The notes: generated from the sequence alone by a model not told the origin. A DNA stretch of 64,000 nt from JAABSQ01 sp964573705 (GCA_964573705.1 CAZNLT010000002.1:1-64000); one strand, 5' to 3'; shown: positions 45,002 through 55,709, counted from the stretch's first letter. Translations and numbers: made by a program.

Positions 45002-45546
45002 TCCGTATTCGTCACATCGGCATTAGAATCGTTTTGATCGCCTCGTGGGCGATGATCGGGGCCCCCGCCCGGGCGGAGGGACCCCCTTCCATGGCCCGCG
45101 CCACGTTGGTCTATAATCTGAGCAAATTCGTGGTTTGGCCGGAAGCGGTCTTTTCAGATCCGGATGCGCCCTGTATTTTTTGCCTGCTGGGCCAAGACGA
45201 CATCGAAAAGGAGTTGGCCCTTCTAAACGGTCAAGTCCTCAATGACCGAAAGGTGGTTTTCCGGCCCGTTCAGGAACCGACGCCCCCGTTGGAATGCCAG
45301 GTGCTGGTGATCGGGGCCTTGGAAGAAACGGCCCTGACGGCCGTTCTGGAACTTCTGGAGAGACAGCCGATCTTCACCGTCAGCGACACTCCCCGGTTTG
45401 CGAAACTGGGAGGCATGGTTGAAATCGTCTCCAGCGGTACCCGGGTTTTTTTCCATATCAACCTGGACGCGGCCAAACGGGCCGGTCTCATCATCAAAGC
45501 GCCCCTGCTTCAGATCGCCACCGTCATTCGGGAAACTGTCCCCTGA
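44998..45546 (+). CDS. YfiR-like periplasmic protein (DUF4154)
   Basis: A 182-residue protein with signal peptide (cleavage near ARA/EG, residues 26-27) and a YfiR-family core: ARATLVYNLSKFVVWPEAVF (about 33-52), CIFCLLGQDDIEKELALLNGQ, and GGMVEIVSSGTRVFFHINLDAAKRAGL at the end. Cys59, Cys62 and Cys100 are present. YfiR in Pseudomonas sits in the periplasm and inhibits the cyclase YfiN. The start is a TTG in a TTGA overlap with the lipoprotein's stop, so translation is coupled. It converges on the CHASE8 kinase gene. Confidence 0.82.
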   Translation: MIRIRHIGIRIVLIASWAMIGAPARAEGPPSMARATLVYNLSKFVVWPEAVFSDPDAPCIFCLLGQDDIEKELALLNGQVLNDRKVVFRPVQEPTPPLECQVLVIGALEETALTAVLELLERQPIFTVSDTPRFAKLGGMVEIVSSGTRVFFHINLDAAKRAGLIIKAPLLQIATVIRETVP

Positions 45547-45593
45547 CGGCGGCCGAACCTCCAGGTTCAGAACCGTCTCAGCGATTATTCTAC

Positions 45594-47690
45594 TCACCCG
45601 CTTGGTTCGACCGGTGTCCTTTCGGCGCCGCCCGCCTCCCCCTTTCCCGATAACACCGCTTTCACCGCTTCGGCGATTTTTTGCAGGGTGTAGGGCTTGC
45701 GAAGGTAAGCGCCCGCGCCGAGCTGTTGCACCTCTTTGGCCCGGGCCGTCTCCGAAAACCCGCTGGCGATGACCGCCCGCTGACCGGGGTGCAGGTCGAG
45801 AATCCTCCGGTAGGTTTCCAACCCGTCAATACCCGGGTCCATAATCATATCCAGAAGAACCAGGTCCGCTTTTCCCGTGCGCATGTATTCGACCGCGGCC
45901 TCGCCGGCAGCGACCGCGTGTACCCTGTATCCCAGGGCTTCCAGAATCCGGGAGGCGATTTCGCGCTGCTCCGCAAGGTCGTCCACCACCAGAATGGTTT
46001 GCCCTTCGCCCCGAAGCGGCTTTGCCGAACCAAGCGCCGCAGGCTCGCGCACCGGGCTGCGGGTCGCGGGAAAATAGAGCTGAAACGTGGTTCCTTCCCC
46101 CACCCGGCTCTCCACATCGATGTAGCCGTGGTGATCCTTTACCGTGCCCCAGACCACCGCCATTCCGAGACCGGTTCCCGACCGCCCCATCTTCTTCTTG
46201 GTATAGAAGGGTTCAAAAATATGCTGAATATCTTTCCGGGGAATCCCGATGCCGGTATCGGATACCGTGAGGACGACATAATCCCCCTTTTGAATCGTAT
46301 CATAGCCGGGCAACGGCCGGTCCACGAAGCGGTTGGTCAGCCCGATGGTGATGACCCCGCCGTCGTCCATCGCCTCCGCCGCGTTGCCGACCAGATTCAT
46401 CAGGGTTTTATCCAGATGGACCGGTGAGCCGTTGACGTTCATGACATCGGGGTCCAAGCGGGTTTCGATGCGGACGCCGGGATGATGCCGGCGCAGTTTC
46501 CGGTGTACGGGGCTTTGAAGATGGGTTTGGATCAGGTCCTTCAAATCCACCACTTCGCTGTGGCCGACCCCCCGGCGGGCCAGGGTCAGCAGGTCCTGGA
46601 CAATGGCCGCCGCCTTGAGCCCGGACCCCTGAATGGTGAGAACCGGCTTGCGCATGGGGCTGTCTTCCGGCAGATGCATCAACAGCAGATCCGGGTAACT
46701 GACGATGCCCGATAAAATATTGTTGAGATCATGGGCCACCCCCGCGGCCAGGGTCCCGATGGCCTCCATCTTCTGGGCCCGGGAAAGCTGTTCCTGAACT
46801 TTGATCCGCTCCTCCATCTCGGCTTTGAGCCGGGCATTGGATCGGGTCAATTCCCGGGTCCTTTCCGCCACCGCCTCTTCCAGCCGGTCCCGGTGTTCGG
46901 CCAGGGCCGCATCCCGCTTCCGAATCTGGATCAGCATGTCGTTGAAACCGCTGATCAGGGCCCCGACCTCATCGCTATTCCTTTTGGATACCTGAACGCT
47001 GTAATCCCGGTGTTCGGAGACCGCCTCCATGGCCCGGGTGAGTTCGGCCAGGGGATCGACCACCGACCGGTGCAGCCGTTTGGAGATGAGGTGAACAATC
47101 ATAAACAGCAGTGTGGTCAACCCCAGCACCACCAGCACCGAATGCACAATCCGGGTGTTCAACGCGCGTAAATCGGCCCGGATGACCACATACCCGATCA
47201 CTTCGTCTTTTAGGCGAATGGGGTGGATCACGTCCAGATACTCGGCTGAAAACAGGTGAAGGGTCTGCCGGTGGTCGATGGGGTCTGCGAAACCGGCGCG
47301 AAGGGTCTGAAAAAAAGCCGCGTCCGCCGGTTTCGAATCCGACAGGAGCGGGTTTTGGTATACCGCAAACAGACTGCCGTCCCGCCGAAGAACGGCGGCC
47401 ACGGCGATCTGCGGCTCCGCGCTCAGGGCGGCGAGGATTTCCGTGGCCGTTTCCGGCACCTCGAAGGTGAGGGAGGCGGTGGAGTTGATCCCCACCACTT
47501 CGGCCAGGGTGGCGATATTCTGGACCATATTGCGCCGAAAAGCGGTGATCTTATCGGTCAGAAAAAACACCGCCAGCACCCCCACGATGAAAAGGGAGGT
47601 AAGGGTGACGATGACGGTCAATTTGGTTCGAAAGGGCAGATCGCCGAACCTGGGCAGCGCGGCGCCCCCCGGGGTTATGGTGGTTTTCAT
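45594..47690 (-). CDS. CHASE8-type hybrid sensor histidine kinase
   Basis: A 698-residue membrane sensor: TM1 (about 25-45), periplasmic domain (about 46-150), TM2 (about 180-203), HAMP (204-258), coiled coil, histidine box with His320 (AAGVAHDLNNIL), HATPase (NLVGNAAEAMDDG, DTGIGIPRKD, GTGLGMAV) and a C-terminal receiver domain (about 575-690, VVDDLAEQREIA, VLLDMIMDPGIDG). The periplasmic part (LAEVVGINSTASLTFEVPETATEILAAL) resembles CHASE8, the sensor of YfiN. No DNA-binding or GGDEF output is present, so the signal must pass to another protein. It stands opposite yfiR-like, 47 bp between stops. Confidence 0.85.
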   Translation of the reverse strand: MKTTITPGGAALPRFGDLPFRTKLTVIVTLTSLFIVGVLAVFFLTDKITAFRRNMVQNIATLAEVVGINSTASLTFEVPETATEILAALSAEPQIAVAAVLRRDGSLFAVYQNPLLSDSKPADAAFFQTLRAGFADPIDHRQTLHLFSAEYLDVIHPIRLKDEVIGYVVIRADLRALNTRIVHSVLVVLGLTTLLFMIVHLISKRLHRSVVDPLAELTRAMEAVSEHRDYSVQVSKRNSDEVGALISGFNDMLIQIRKRDAALAEHRDRLEEAVAERTRELTRSNARLKAEMEERIKVQEQLSRAQKMEAIGTLAAGVAHDLNNILSGIVSYPDLLLMHLPEDSPMRKPVLTIQGSGLKAAAIVQDLLTLARRGVGHSEVVDLKDLIQTHLQSPVHRKLRRHHPGVRIETRLDPDVMNVNGSPVHLDKTLMNLVGNAAEAMDDGGVITIGLTNRFVDRPLPGYDTIQKGDYVVLTVSDTGIGIPRKDIQHIFEPFYTKKKMGRSGTGLGMAVVWGTVKDHHGYIDVESRVGEGTTFQLYFPATRSPVREPAALGSAKPLRGEGQTILVVDDLAEQREIASRILEALGYRVHAVAAGEAAVEYMRTGKADLVLLDMIMDPGIDGLETYRRILDLHPGQRAVIASGFSETARAKEVQQLGAGAYLRKPYTLQKIAEAVKAVLSGKGEAGGAERTPVEPSG

Positions 47691-47907
47691 CTTATTCCCG
47701 CATTCATTCTCTGTTTTTCAGCCATTCCGCACCGGGTTTCAGTGAACAATTCCCATTTTTATCGGTTGAGACCCGGGACCCCGGTCGGCATGCCCGTTCA
47801 TAAAACGATTTATTTTAACAGCGGAAGGATCCGGAAGGAATGGGGCGAATCGGGTAATTGATCTGCGCAGAGGGATTATTCGGGATTCAGAGGGGCCGAC
47901 CGGAAGA

Positions 47908-48738
47908 TTATTTGACCACCCGAAGCACCTGGTCGGAATCCTGAAGGCGTTTCCATAATTCCCGAATGATCACGGCAGCAGGCTCTTCCTCCTCGAAATC
48001 CGAAAGCAGCCGGCAGTCGTCCATGAGCGGGTCGTTGCCCTTCCACATGCGGAATTCATTTTTGATATACATCCCCAGAGAAGGAAAAAGGGAGGCCAGC
48101 CGCGAACGGTCCATGTTGGCGATGCGACTCCGCTCCTGAAAGGTGAGTTTGGACAGGAGGGTCTCCACCGCCTCGGCCACCGACCGGGGAAGGCTGATGA
48201 AGGCGGCCAATCGGCTTTCGGCGCCGGTGACGGCGGGAGCCAGCGGGTTGTATTCGTATCGGCGGGGTTCGACCAGGACCAGCTGAAAGACGGTTCCCAG
48301 AATCTCCAGTGTGGTTTGATAGAGATCGAACCGGGGGCTCTTTTTGGGGCCGGTGACATTGAGAACCTCCACCCGGTGGTCAGCGATCCATGCCTCGATT
48401 TGACGGGCCGCGTCAAAGGCCGAGACCCGATCGAGATCGATATGGATCCAGGGATGAGAATGTTTTTCGGCAAGCCGCCGGTTGAGGGCCGAATTGCCCG
48501 AGGGCTCACCCCGGGAAATGATCAGCACCCCGTCCGAATCCAGAACATTCTGAAGGGCGGCCAACACGAAATTGCCGTGGCGCATGGCCTGCAGGCGGTA
48601 GGTACGGGTCAGGGCGCGGTCCTCTTCTTCCCGCCAGTAGGGGACCCAGCCGCCGTGGGCGATATTCAGCTTCAGGGCCGCATCCAGGGCCGCCCGCTCC
48701 ACCCCTTCCTGACCGCCGGAGATAATCTTTCGAATCAT
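47908..48738 (-). CDS. Putative molybdenum-carrier (SLOG-like) protein
   Basis: A 276-residue cytoplasmic protein. The first 150 residues, with IISGGQEGVERAALDAAL (about 4-21), GGWVPYWREE and SDGVLIISRGEPSGNSAL (about 69-86), fit the Mo-carrier-like circularly permuted SLOG family (pfam12694). The C-terminal half (about 150-276, including SLPRSVAEAVETLLSKLTF) is an extra domain I do not recognise. Start ATG 48738 has AAAGGCGG upstream; the frame extends 13 codons. It lies alone on the minus strand. Confidence 0.68.
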   Translation of the reverse strand: MIRKIISGGQEGVERAALDAALKLNIAHGGWVPYWREEEDRALTRTYRLQAMRHGNFVLAALQNVLDSDGVLIISRGEPSGNSALNRRLAEKHSHPWIHIDLDRVSAFDAARQIEAWIADHRVEVLNVTGPKKSPRFDLYQTTLEILGTVFQLVLVEPRRYEYNPLAPAVTGAESRLAAFISLPRSVAEAVETLLSKLTFQERSRIANMDRSRLASLFPSLGMYIKNEFRMWKGNDPLMDDCRLLSDFEEEEPAAVIIRELWKRLQDSDQVLRVVK

Positions 48739-49048
48739 AACCGCCTTTCCCGCCCAAGCATCGCCCGAATCGGCCACTTGGCGTGTAACTAATCGATATC
48801 GCTTGAATTACGTCCTGAAATCCTGCAAAGGACGGTCTCGATATCCGCTGGGGTTCAATACTATATGAAATTAACAGGAAAAATTCAAGCATTTAGAAAT
48901 CTTCAACCCCTCGACCGACCGGTTGGGTGTCTCCGTTTTTTATGGGTCCGGTCCAAAGTTGCCATTGAAATATGCTCCCGAAGATTGTATTCGAGAAGGT
49001 CAATCATGTAACCGCCGAAAGCGCTCACACTCAAAGGAGGGTCATCCC

Positions 49049-50341
<1,293 letters not shown>

Positions 50342-50373
50342 ATTTTTCCAGAAAGCGGGGATTGTTTCAATTG

Positions 50374-51879
50374 ATGGATATGGAGAAAAACCGGGTTCCG
50401 GAATCGGTGCGGACCATTCACCTGATCGCGATCTGCGGCGCCGGCATGGGGGCCCTGGCCGGAATGCTGAAAGACCTGGGATATACGGTCACCGGATCGG
50501 ATCAGGGGGTCTATCCGCCCATGAGCGATTTTCTGGAAAAAAAGGGGATTCCGGTCATACAAGGGTTTTCTTCAAAGAACCTGGCCCACCGGCCGGACCT
50601 GTTGGTGGTGGGCAATGCGGTGGTTCGGGACAACCCCGAAGCCCGGGCCCTGGCGGACATGGGGCTTTGCTTCTGCTCCATGCCCCAGGCCCTCAACCGC
50701 TTCGTGGCCGGGAATAAAAAAGTCCTGATGACCACCGGCACCCACGGCAAGACCACCACCGCCTCTATTCTGGCCTGGATTCTTTACCGGGCCGGGCTGG
50801 ACCCGACCTTTTTCATCGGCGGCATCCTTCGGGATTTCAACAGCAATTACCGGCTGGGAAAGGGGGACTTTTTTGTGGTGGAAGGCGACGAGTACGACAC
50901 CGCCTTTTTCGACAAGGGCCCCAAATTCCTCCACTATGATCCGCACATGGCGATTCTGACCGGCGTGGAATTCGACCACGCCGATATCTACCGGGACCTG
51001 GCCCATGTCCGATCGGCATTCGACCGGCTGCTTGCCCGAATGCGGCCCGAAAGCACCCTTCTGGCTTTTGACGGGAGTCCCGTTGTTCGGGACCTGACCG
51101 GAAACCGTACCTGCACCGTCCTTGCCTACGGCCGCCGACCCGACTCCCTCTGGCGCCTGGGAAAAATTCGAATCGATCCGCCCTGGACCGCCTTCGAGGT
51201 CCTCCGGCAGGGATCGGTGCTCGGCGAATTCCGCACCCGACTCCCGGGTGAACACAACCTCTTCAATGCGTTGGCGGCGATTGCAGCGGCGGATGGGTTG
51301 TCCGTATCCACCGAGGCAATGGCCGATGCTCTGGCAACCTTTCAGGGGCCTCGGCGCCGGCAGGAGGTTCGCGGGGTAGTCAACGGCATTACGGTGATGG
51401 ATGATTTCGCCCATCATCCTACGGCGGTTCGGGAGACGATTCGCGGGGTTCGCCCGTTCTGCACAGGGCGGCTGATCGCCGTTTTCGAGCCCAGAACCAA
51501 CACCAGTATGCGCCGGGTATTTCAGGACGTGTACGCAACGGTCTTCGACGATGCGGACTTAACCGTTATTCGAGAGCCGTCCCGGCTGGACAAGGTTCCG
51601 GAGGGGGAACGCTTTTCTTCGGAACAGCTGGTGTCGGACCTGAACCGGCGGGGAAAACCGGCCCTTCATTTCGACACCACCGAAGCGATCATCCACCATC
51701 TCGGGGAGACCGCCGGTTCGGGAGATACGGTGCTGATCATGTCCAACGGGGGATTCGACAATATCCATGCCCGTCTGCTGGCGGAATTGAATGCGCCGGG
51801 TGGGGAGAAAACGGTCCCCGGGAAGGGAAATGCTTCCCAAGGAAAAAATCAGGAGGGATCTCCACTCTCCTCGGAATGA
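50374..51879 (+). CDS. mpl: UDP-N-acetylmuramate:L-Ala-gamma-D-Glu-meso-DAP ligase
   Basis: Recycles cell-wall tripeptide onto UDP-MurNAc. It is about 501 residues from ATG 50374; TTG 50362 and other ATGs are near. Features: IHLIAICGAGMGALAGMLKDLGYTVTGSD at the start, the ATP site TTGTHGKTTTASILAW (about 119-134), EGDEYDTAFFDKGPKF, and LPGEHNLFNALAA, with DDFAHHPTAV as in Mur ligases. MurC-like but the N-terminal segment and lack of murC context favour Mpl. The C-terminus is a low-complexity tail. Confidence 0.9.
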   Translation: MDMEKNRVPESVRTIHLIAICGAGMGALAGMLKDLGYTVTGSDQGVYPPMSDFLEKKGIPVIQGFSSKNLAHRPDLLVVGNAVVRDNPEARALADMGLCFCSMPQALNRFVAGNKKVLMTTGTHGKTTTASILAWILYRAGLDPTFFIGGILRDFNSNYRLGKGDFFVVEGDEYDTAFFDKGPKFLHYDPHMAILTGVEFDHADIYRDLAHVRSAFDRLLARMRPESTLLAFDGSPVVRDLTGNRTCTVLAYGRRPDSLWRLGKIRIDPPWTAFEVLRQGSVLGEFRTRLPGEHNLFNALAAIAAADGLSVSTEAMADALATFQGPRRRQEVRGVVNGITVMDDFAHHPTAVRETIRGVRPFCTGRLIAVFEPRTNTSMRRVFQDVYATVFDDADLTVIREPSRLDKVPEGERFSSEQLVSDLNRRGKPALHFDTTEAIIHHLGETAGSGDTVLIMSNGGFDNIHARLLAELNAPGGEKTVPGKGNASQGKNQEGSPLSSE

Positions 51880-52004
51880 TTCCGAAACCGTCGCAGTAAC
51901 CGCTGAAAACGGCTAACCCATAAATATAAAACCGTATATTTTTTCGTCAAGGGTTCAGAATAATTTCGAGAGAAACTAAATTCCATTTATTTTTTTAACT
52001 TCGT

Positions 52005-52033
52005 TTGACTTTTCCGTACGAAACTTCTAAAAA
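52005..52033 (+). promoter_or_regulatory. Candidate promoter of the hydrogenase operon
   Basis: TTGACT (52005-52010) and TAAAAA (52028-52033) are 17 bp apart. This lies in an AT-rich stretch and would give a 5' leader of about 45 nt before the hynB ATG. The -10 box is a weak match, so the call is tentative. Confidence 0.4.
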
Positions 52034-52083
52034 GATCGATAATCCTTTAATATGTATCCTTAACCCGCTACCAGGAGGTGCAA

Positions 52084-53034
52084 ATGGAATCCTTGGAAAA
52101 GGAGAAAGCATTTTACGAGAGGTTGGAGAGCAAAGGGGTCTCACGGCGGGACTTCATGAAGTTCTGTACCTACCTCACAGCCACCATGGGGCTGTCCTCG
52201 TCCTTCGTTCCCAAAGTCGCGGAAGTTTTTGCCTCGCCCAAACAGCGTCCCCCGGTGATCTGGCTTCATTTCAGCGAATGCACCGGCTGCTCCGAAGCCT
52301 TTCTTCGGTCCATCTATCCCTGGATCGACGAACTGGTGATGGATATCCTTTCCGTGGAGTACCATGAAACCATCATGGCCGCGGCCGGCCATCAGGCGGA
52401 AGAAGTCCTCCATGATGCCGCAGAGAAGTACAAAGGCAAATTCATCTGCATCACCGAGGGTGCGGTGGGGGTCGGCCATGAGGGCGCATACGGCAAGGTC
52501 GCCGGAAAAACGTTTTACGAGGTCGCCAACGACATCTGCCCCAAGGCCGCGGCGGTGATCGCCATCGGGGCCTGCGCCAACTTCGGCGGCATTCAGGCGG
52601 CGGCGCCCAATCCGGGCGGTTTCAAGAGTGTGAGCGAGGCCACCGGCATCAAAACCATCAACATCGCCGGATGCCCCCCCAACCCGATCAATCTGATCGG
52701 TACCGTCGTTAATTACCTGCTGCTGGGCAAACTGCCGGCCCTAGACGGATTGGGCCGACCCATCTTCGCCTACGGCAAAACCATTCACGATCAATGCCCC
52801 CGCCGGTCCCATTTTGAAAACGGTGAATTCGTAAAAGAATTCGGTTCCGAAGAAGCGGCCCTGGGCTGGTGCCTCTACGAGGTCGGGTGCCGCGGACCGG
52901 AAACCTACAACAACTGCCCCATCGCCAAATTCAACGGCGGCACCAGCTGGCCGATTCAGGCGGGCCATCCCTGCCTGGGTTGCAGCGAACCCGATTTCTG
53001 GGACAAGATGACGCCGTTTTACGAAGAAATGTAA
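52084..53034 (+). CDS. hynB: Periplasmic [NiFe] hydrogenase small subunit
   Basis: Electron-transfer subunit of a group 1 uptake hydrogenase, 316 residues, with Fe-S clusters. A Tat signal (SRRDFMKFCTYL, about 20-31) directs it to the periplasm. Proximal cluster cysteines are in SECTGCSEAF; other cluster cysteines fall in GACANFGG, GCPPNPINLIG, CPRRSHFENGEF, GCRGPETYNNCP and HPCLGCSEPDF. There is no C-terminal membrane anchor, so it is the soluble type that reduces periplasmic c-type cytochromes. ATG 52084 follows AGGAGG; an earlier in-frame GTG is less likely. Confidence 0.96.
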   Translation: MESLEKEKAFYERLESKGVSRRDFMKFCTYLTATMGLSSSFVPKVAEVFASPKQRPPVIWLHFSECTGCSEAFLRSIYPWIDELVMDILSVEYHETIMAAAGHQAEEVLHDAAEKYKGKFICITEGAVGVGHEGAYGKVAGKTFYEVANDICPKAAAVIAIGACANFGGIQAAAPNPGGFKSVSEATGIKTINIAGCPPNPINLIGTVVNYLLLGKLPALDGLGRPIFAYGKTIHDQCPRRSHFENGEFVKEFGSEEAALGWCLYEVGCRGPETYNNCPIAKFNGGTSWPIQAGHPCLGCSEPDFWDKMTPFYEEM

Positions 53035-53086
53035 TTCTGCCGTAGACTCAACAAAATCCTTTACCGAAAAAGGGGGATAAACTCAT

Positions 53087-54763
53087 ATGGGTACACGCGT
53101 TACCATAGATCCGATTACCAGAATCGAAGGCCATCTTCGCATCGAGGTCGAGGTCGAAGACGGCAAAGTCAAAGACGCCTGGAGTTCGGGGCAGCTCTTC
53201 CGGGGCATTGAAATGATCCTCAAGGGTCGGGACCCTCGGGACGCCTACCATTTCGTCCAACGCTCCTGCGGGGTCTGCACCTATGTACATGGTCTGGCGT
53301 CGGTGCGGGCGGTGGAAGACGCCGTCGGGGTCCAGATTCCGCCCAATGCGAGAATCATTCGCAACCTGCTGCACGGGGCCCAATTTCAACATGACCACAT
53401 CGTCCACTTTTATCATCTCCATGCCCTGGACTGGGTGGATGTCGTCAGCGCCCTGAAAGCCGATCCGACCAAAACAGCCAAGCTGTCCGAAAACGTCAGC
53501 AATGCGCCCTGGGGCGGCACCGCCTATTACAAAGACGTCCAGAACCGCCTCAAGACTTTTGTGGAAAGCGGTCAGCTCGGTCCCTTCAACAACGCCTACT
53601 GGGGACACCCGGCATACAAGCTGCCGCCGGAAGAAAACCTGATGGCCACGTCCCATTATATCGAAGCCTTGCGGTTGCAGGCCAAGGCGGCCAAAATGCA
53701 TGCCGTTTTCGGCGGGAAAAACCCCCACATCCAGTCGCTGGTGGTGGGGGGTGTCACCTCCGTTCGGGACCTCAACCCGGACCGGATTTTCCAATTCCTC
53801 TATCTCTGGAAGGAGACCCAGAAGTTCGTCAAAGACGTCTATATCCCCGATCTGCTGATGGTCGCTTCCTACTACAAAGACTGGGGCGGCATCGGGGGCA
53901 CCACCAATTTTCTGGCATACGGAGATCTCCCCTCCAGCGAAAAAGAACCCGAATCCTTCCTCTTCCCTCGGGGCGTGGTATTCAACCGGGATCTCAGCAA
54001 GGTGGAGATGGCGGACCAGGAAAAAGTGACCGAGCACGTGAAGCATGCCTGGTATGCGGATCACGAACCCATGCATCCATTCGGAGGGGTGACCGAACCC
54101 CAGCACGGCCCCTATGAACCGGGCGGGAAGCGGACCTGGTGGTTCGGCCAGACCAAAACCGGAAAATACTCATGGCTCAAGGCCCCGCGGTACGAAGGGG
54201 AGGCCTGTGAGGTCGGCCCCCTGGCTCGGGTGCTGGTGGCCTATGCTTCCGGGAATAAACCGGTTCAGAGCCTCGTGAACGCCACCGCCAAAAAGCTGAA
54301 CGTGCCGGTCGAGGCCCTGTTCTCCACACTGGGCCGAACCGCGGCCCGGGGGTTGGAAACCATCATCATCGGCGACAACATGGAAAGCATGATCATGAGC
54401 CTGGTGGAAAACGTCCGGAACGGCGACACCAAAACCTACGAACCCTATGAAATGCCGGACACCGGTATGGGCTACGGGCTCAACGACGTGGCCCGGGGGT
54501 CTCTGGGCCACTGGATCGAGATCGAAAACAAGAAAATCAAGAACTATCAGTACGTGGTCCCCTCCACCTGGAACCTGGGGCCCCGGTGTGAAGGCGGCAA
54601 AAAGGGCCCCGTAGAAGAAGCCCTGATCGGCACCCCCATCGCCGATCCCAAACGGCCCATCGAGGTACTGCGGACGGTCCACTCATTCGACCCCTGCATC
54701 GCCTGCGCCGTCCATGTCATCGATCCCAAGTCCAACGAGGTGTACAAAGTCAAAGTGCTCTAA
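53087..54763 (+). CDS. hynA: Periplasmic [NiFe] hydrogenase large subunit
   Basis: Catalytic subunit, 558 residues. Nickel ligands are in the two motifs: RSCGVCTYVHG (about 62-72) and DPCIACAVH (about 535-543). The 15 residues after the latter His (VIDPKSNEVYKVKVL) are the C-terminal extension removed by a maturation protease, here probably HynC. It has no signal peptide, being exported with the Tat-carrying small subunit. GGGGGA precedes the ATG. It lies 52 bp after hynB. Confidence 0.97.
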   Translation: MGTRVTIDPITRIEGHLRIEVEVEDGKVKDAWSSGQLFRGIEMILKGRDPRDAYHFVQRSCGVCTYVHGLASVRAVEDAVGVQIPPNARIIRNLLHGAQFQHDHIVHFYHLHALDWVDVVSALKADPTKTAKLSENVSNAPWGGTAYYKDVQNRLKTFVESGQLGPFNNAYWGHPAYKLPPEENLMATSHYIEALRLQAKAAKMHAVFGGKNPHIQSLVVGGVTSVRDLNPDRIFQFLYLWKETQKFVKDVYIPDLLMVASYYKDWGGIGGTTNFLAYGDLPSSEKEPESFLFPRGVVFNRDLSKVEMADQEKVTEHVKHAWYADHEPMHPFGGVTEPQHGPYEPGGKRTWWFGQTKTGKYSWLKAPRYEGEACEVGPLARVLVAYASGNKPVQSLVNATAKKLNVPVEALFSTLGRTAARGLETIIIGDNMESMIMSLVENVRNGDTKTYEPYEMPDTGMGYGLNDVARGSLGHWIEIENKKIKNYQYVVPSTWNLGPRCEGGKKGPVEEALIGTPIADPKRPIEVLRTVHSFDPCIACAVHVIDPKSNEVYKVKVL

Positions 54764-54778
54764 ACGCAGCATTCCTGT

Positions 54779-54817
54779 TCGCCCGGGCCGGCAGGTCATT
54801 CGCACCGGCCCGGGCGA
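54779..54817 (+). repeat. Perfect 13-bp inverted repeat between hynA and hynC
   Basis: TCGCCCGGGCCGG (54779-54791) and CCGGCCCGGGCGA (54805-54817) pair perfectly around a 13-base loop, giving a very stable hairpin in the mRNA. No T-tract follows, so a partial terminator or an mRNA-stability element that lets structural genes be expressed above maturation genes is more likely than a true terminator. Confidence 0.65.
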
Positions 54818-54952
54818 CCCTCTCATCCCCGCCATCCATCTTTCTGAGAATACGGTCCTTTTCAGTGGAAATCCGTTTCCTTCGGGAATGACCCTCCTCC
54901 AATGAAAGAGCTTTCGGCGGTGTGGGAAAACAACCGAATCGAACCGATAATT

Positions 54953-55474
54953 ATGAAATCACCCAATATCATGATACTGGGCGTGGGATGCAGCCTGCTC
55001 ACCGACGAAGGGTTCGGCATCCACGTCATCAACGAACTTCACCGCCGATACACCTTCGGGGAAAACATTACGGTGATGGACGGCGGGGTCCTCGGCATGC
55101 ATCTTTTGGGGGTGATCTGCGAAGTGGATGAGCTCATCGTCGTGGATGTCATCCGCAACGACGGCGAACCGGGCACCTTGTACCGAATTGACCACGACGA
55201 CATCCCCGACCGGGTCCGGGCCAAAAACTCCCTGCACCAGATCGATTTTCTGGAGGCCATGACCCTCTGCCGCCACGGCCTGGGCAAGGCCCCGCATACG
55301 GTCATTCTCGGGGTGGAACCCCAGGACATCACCACGTACACCGTGGAGTTGACCCCGGTGATTCAAAACCGAATGGAAGAGATGATCGAACTGGTGCTGA
55401 AAGAGGTTAAAACCCTGGGCGGCAATTATCAAGCAAAAGGAGTCGAAAACCATGTGTCTAGCCATTCCCTCTAA
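54953..55474 (+). CDS. hynC: Hydrogenase maturation endopeptidase
   Basis: Nickel-dependent protease that clips the large-subunit C-terminus, 173 residues from ATG 54953. Features are ILGVGCSLLTDEGFGIHVINEL (about 6-27, with the metal-binding Glu), DGGVLGMHLLG and the ILGVEPQDI segment. The longer frame starts at 54902, and neither start has a clear ribosome site. It follows a strong hairpin and overlaps hypC by 23 bp. Confidence 0.9.
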   Translation: MKSPNIMILGVGCSLLTDEGFGIHVINELHRRYTFGENITVMDGGVLGMHLLGVICEVDELIVVDVIRNDGEPGTLYRIDHDDIPDRVRAKNSLHQIDFLEAMTLCRHGLGKAPHTVILGVEPQDITTYTVELTPVIQNRMEEMIELVLKEVKTLGGNYQAKGVENHVSSHSL

Positions 55475-55709
55475 AATCGTCGAGATCAACGACCAGATGG
55501 CGGTCATCGACGTGGACGGGGTCCGGCGGGAGGCCAGCCTTCTGATGCTGGAAGATCCCCGGGTCGGCGACTATGTTATCGTCCATGCCGGGTTCGCCAT
55601 TCAGAAAATAGACGAGGCGGCGGCCCGGGAATCCCTTCAGCTTCTTCGGGAAGCCGCGGCCATGATGGACCGTGAGGCGGAAGCCGGAGGCGGCGATCGG
55701 TCCACCTGA
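55452..55709 (+). CDS. hypC: Hydrogenase assembly chaperone HypC/HupF
   Basis: Small chaperone that holds the iron centre for insertion into the large subunit, 85 residues. It starts MCLAIPSKIVEI, with the essential Cys2 after the initiator Met, and has the VGDYVIVHAGFAIQKIDEAAA motif (family GDYVL-H-G-A). The C-terminal tail GGGDRST is low complexity. It lies in the operon between hynC and the NfeD-like gene. Confidence 0.95.
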   Translation: MCLAIPSKIVEINDQMAVIDVDGVRREASLLMLEDPRVGDYVIVHAGFAIQKIDEAAARESLQLLREAAAMMDREAEAGGGDRST

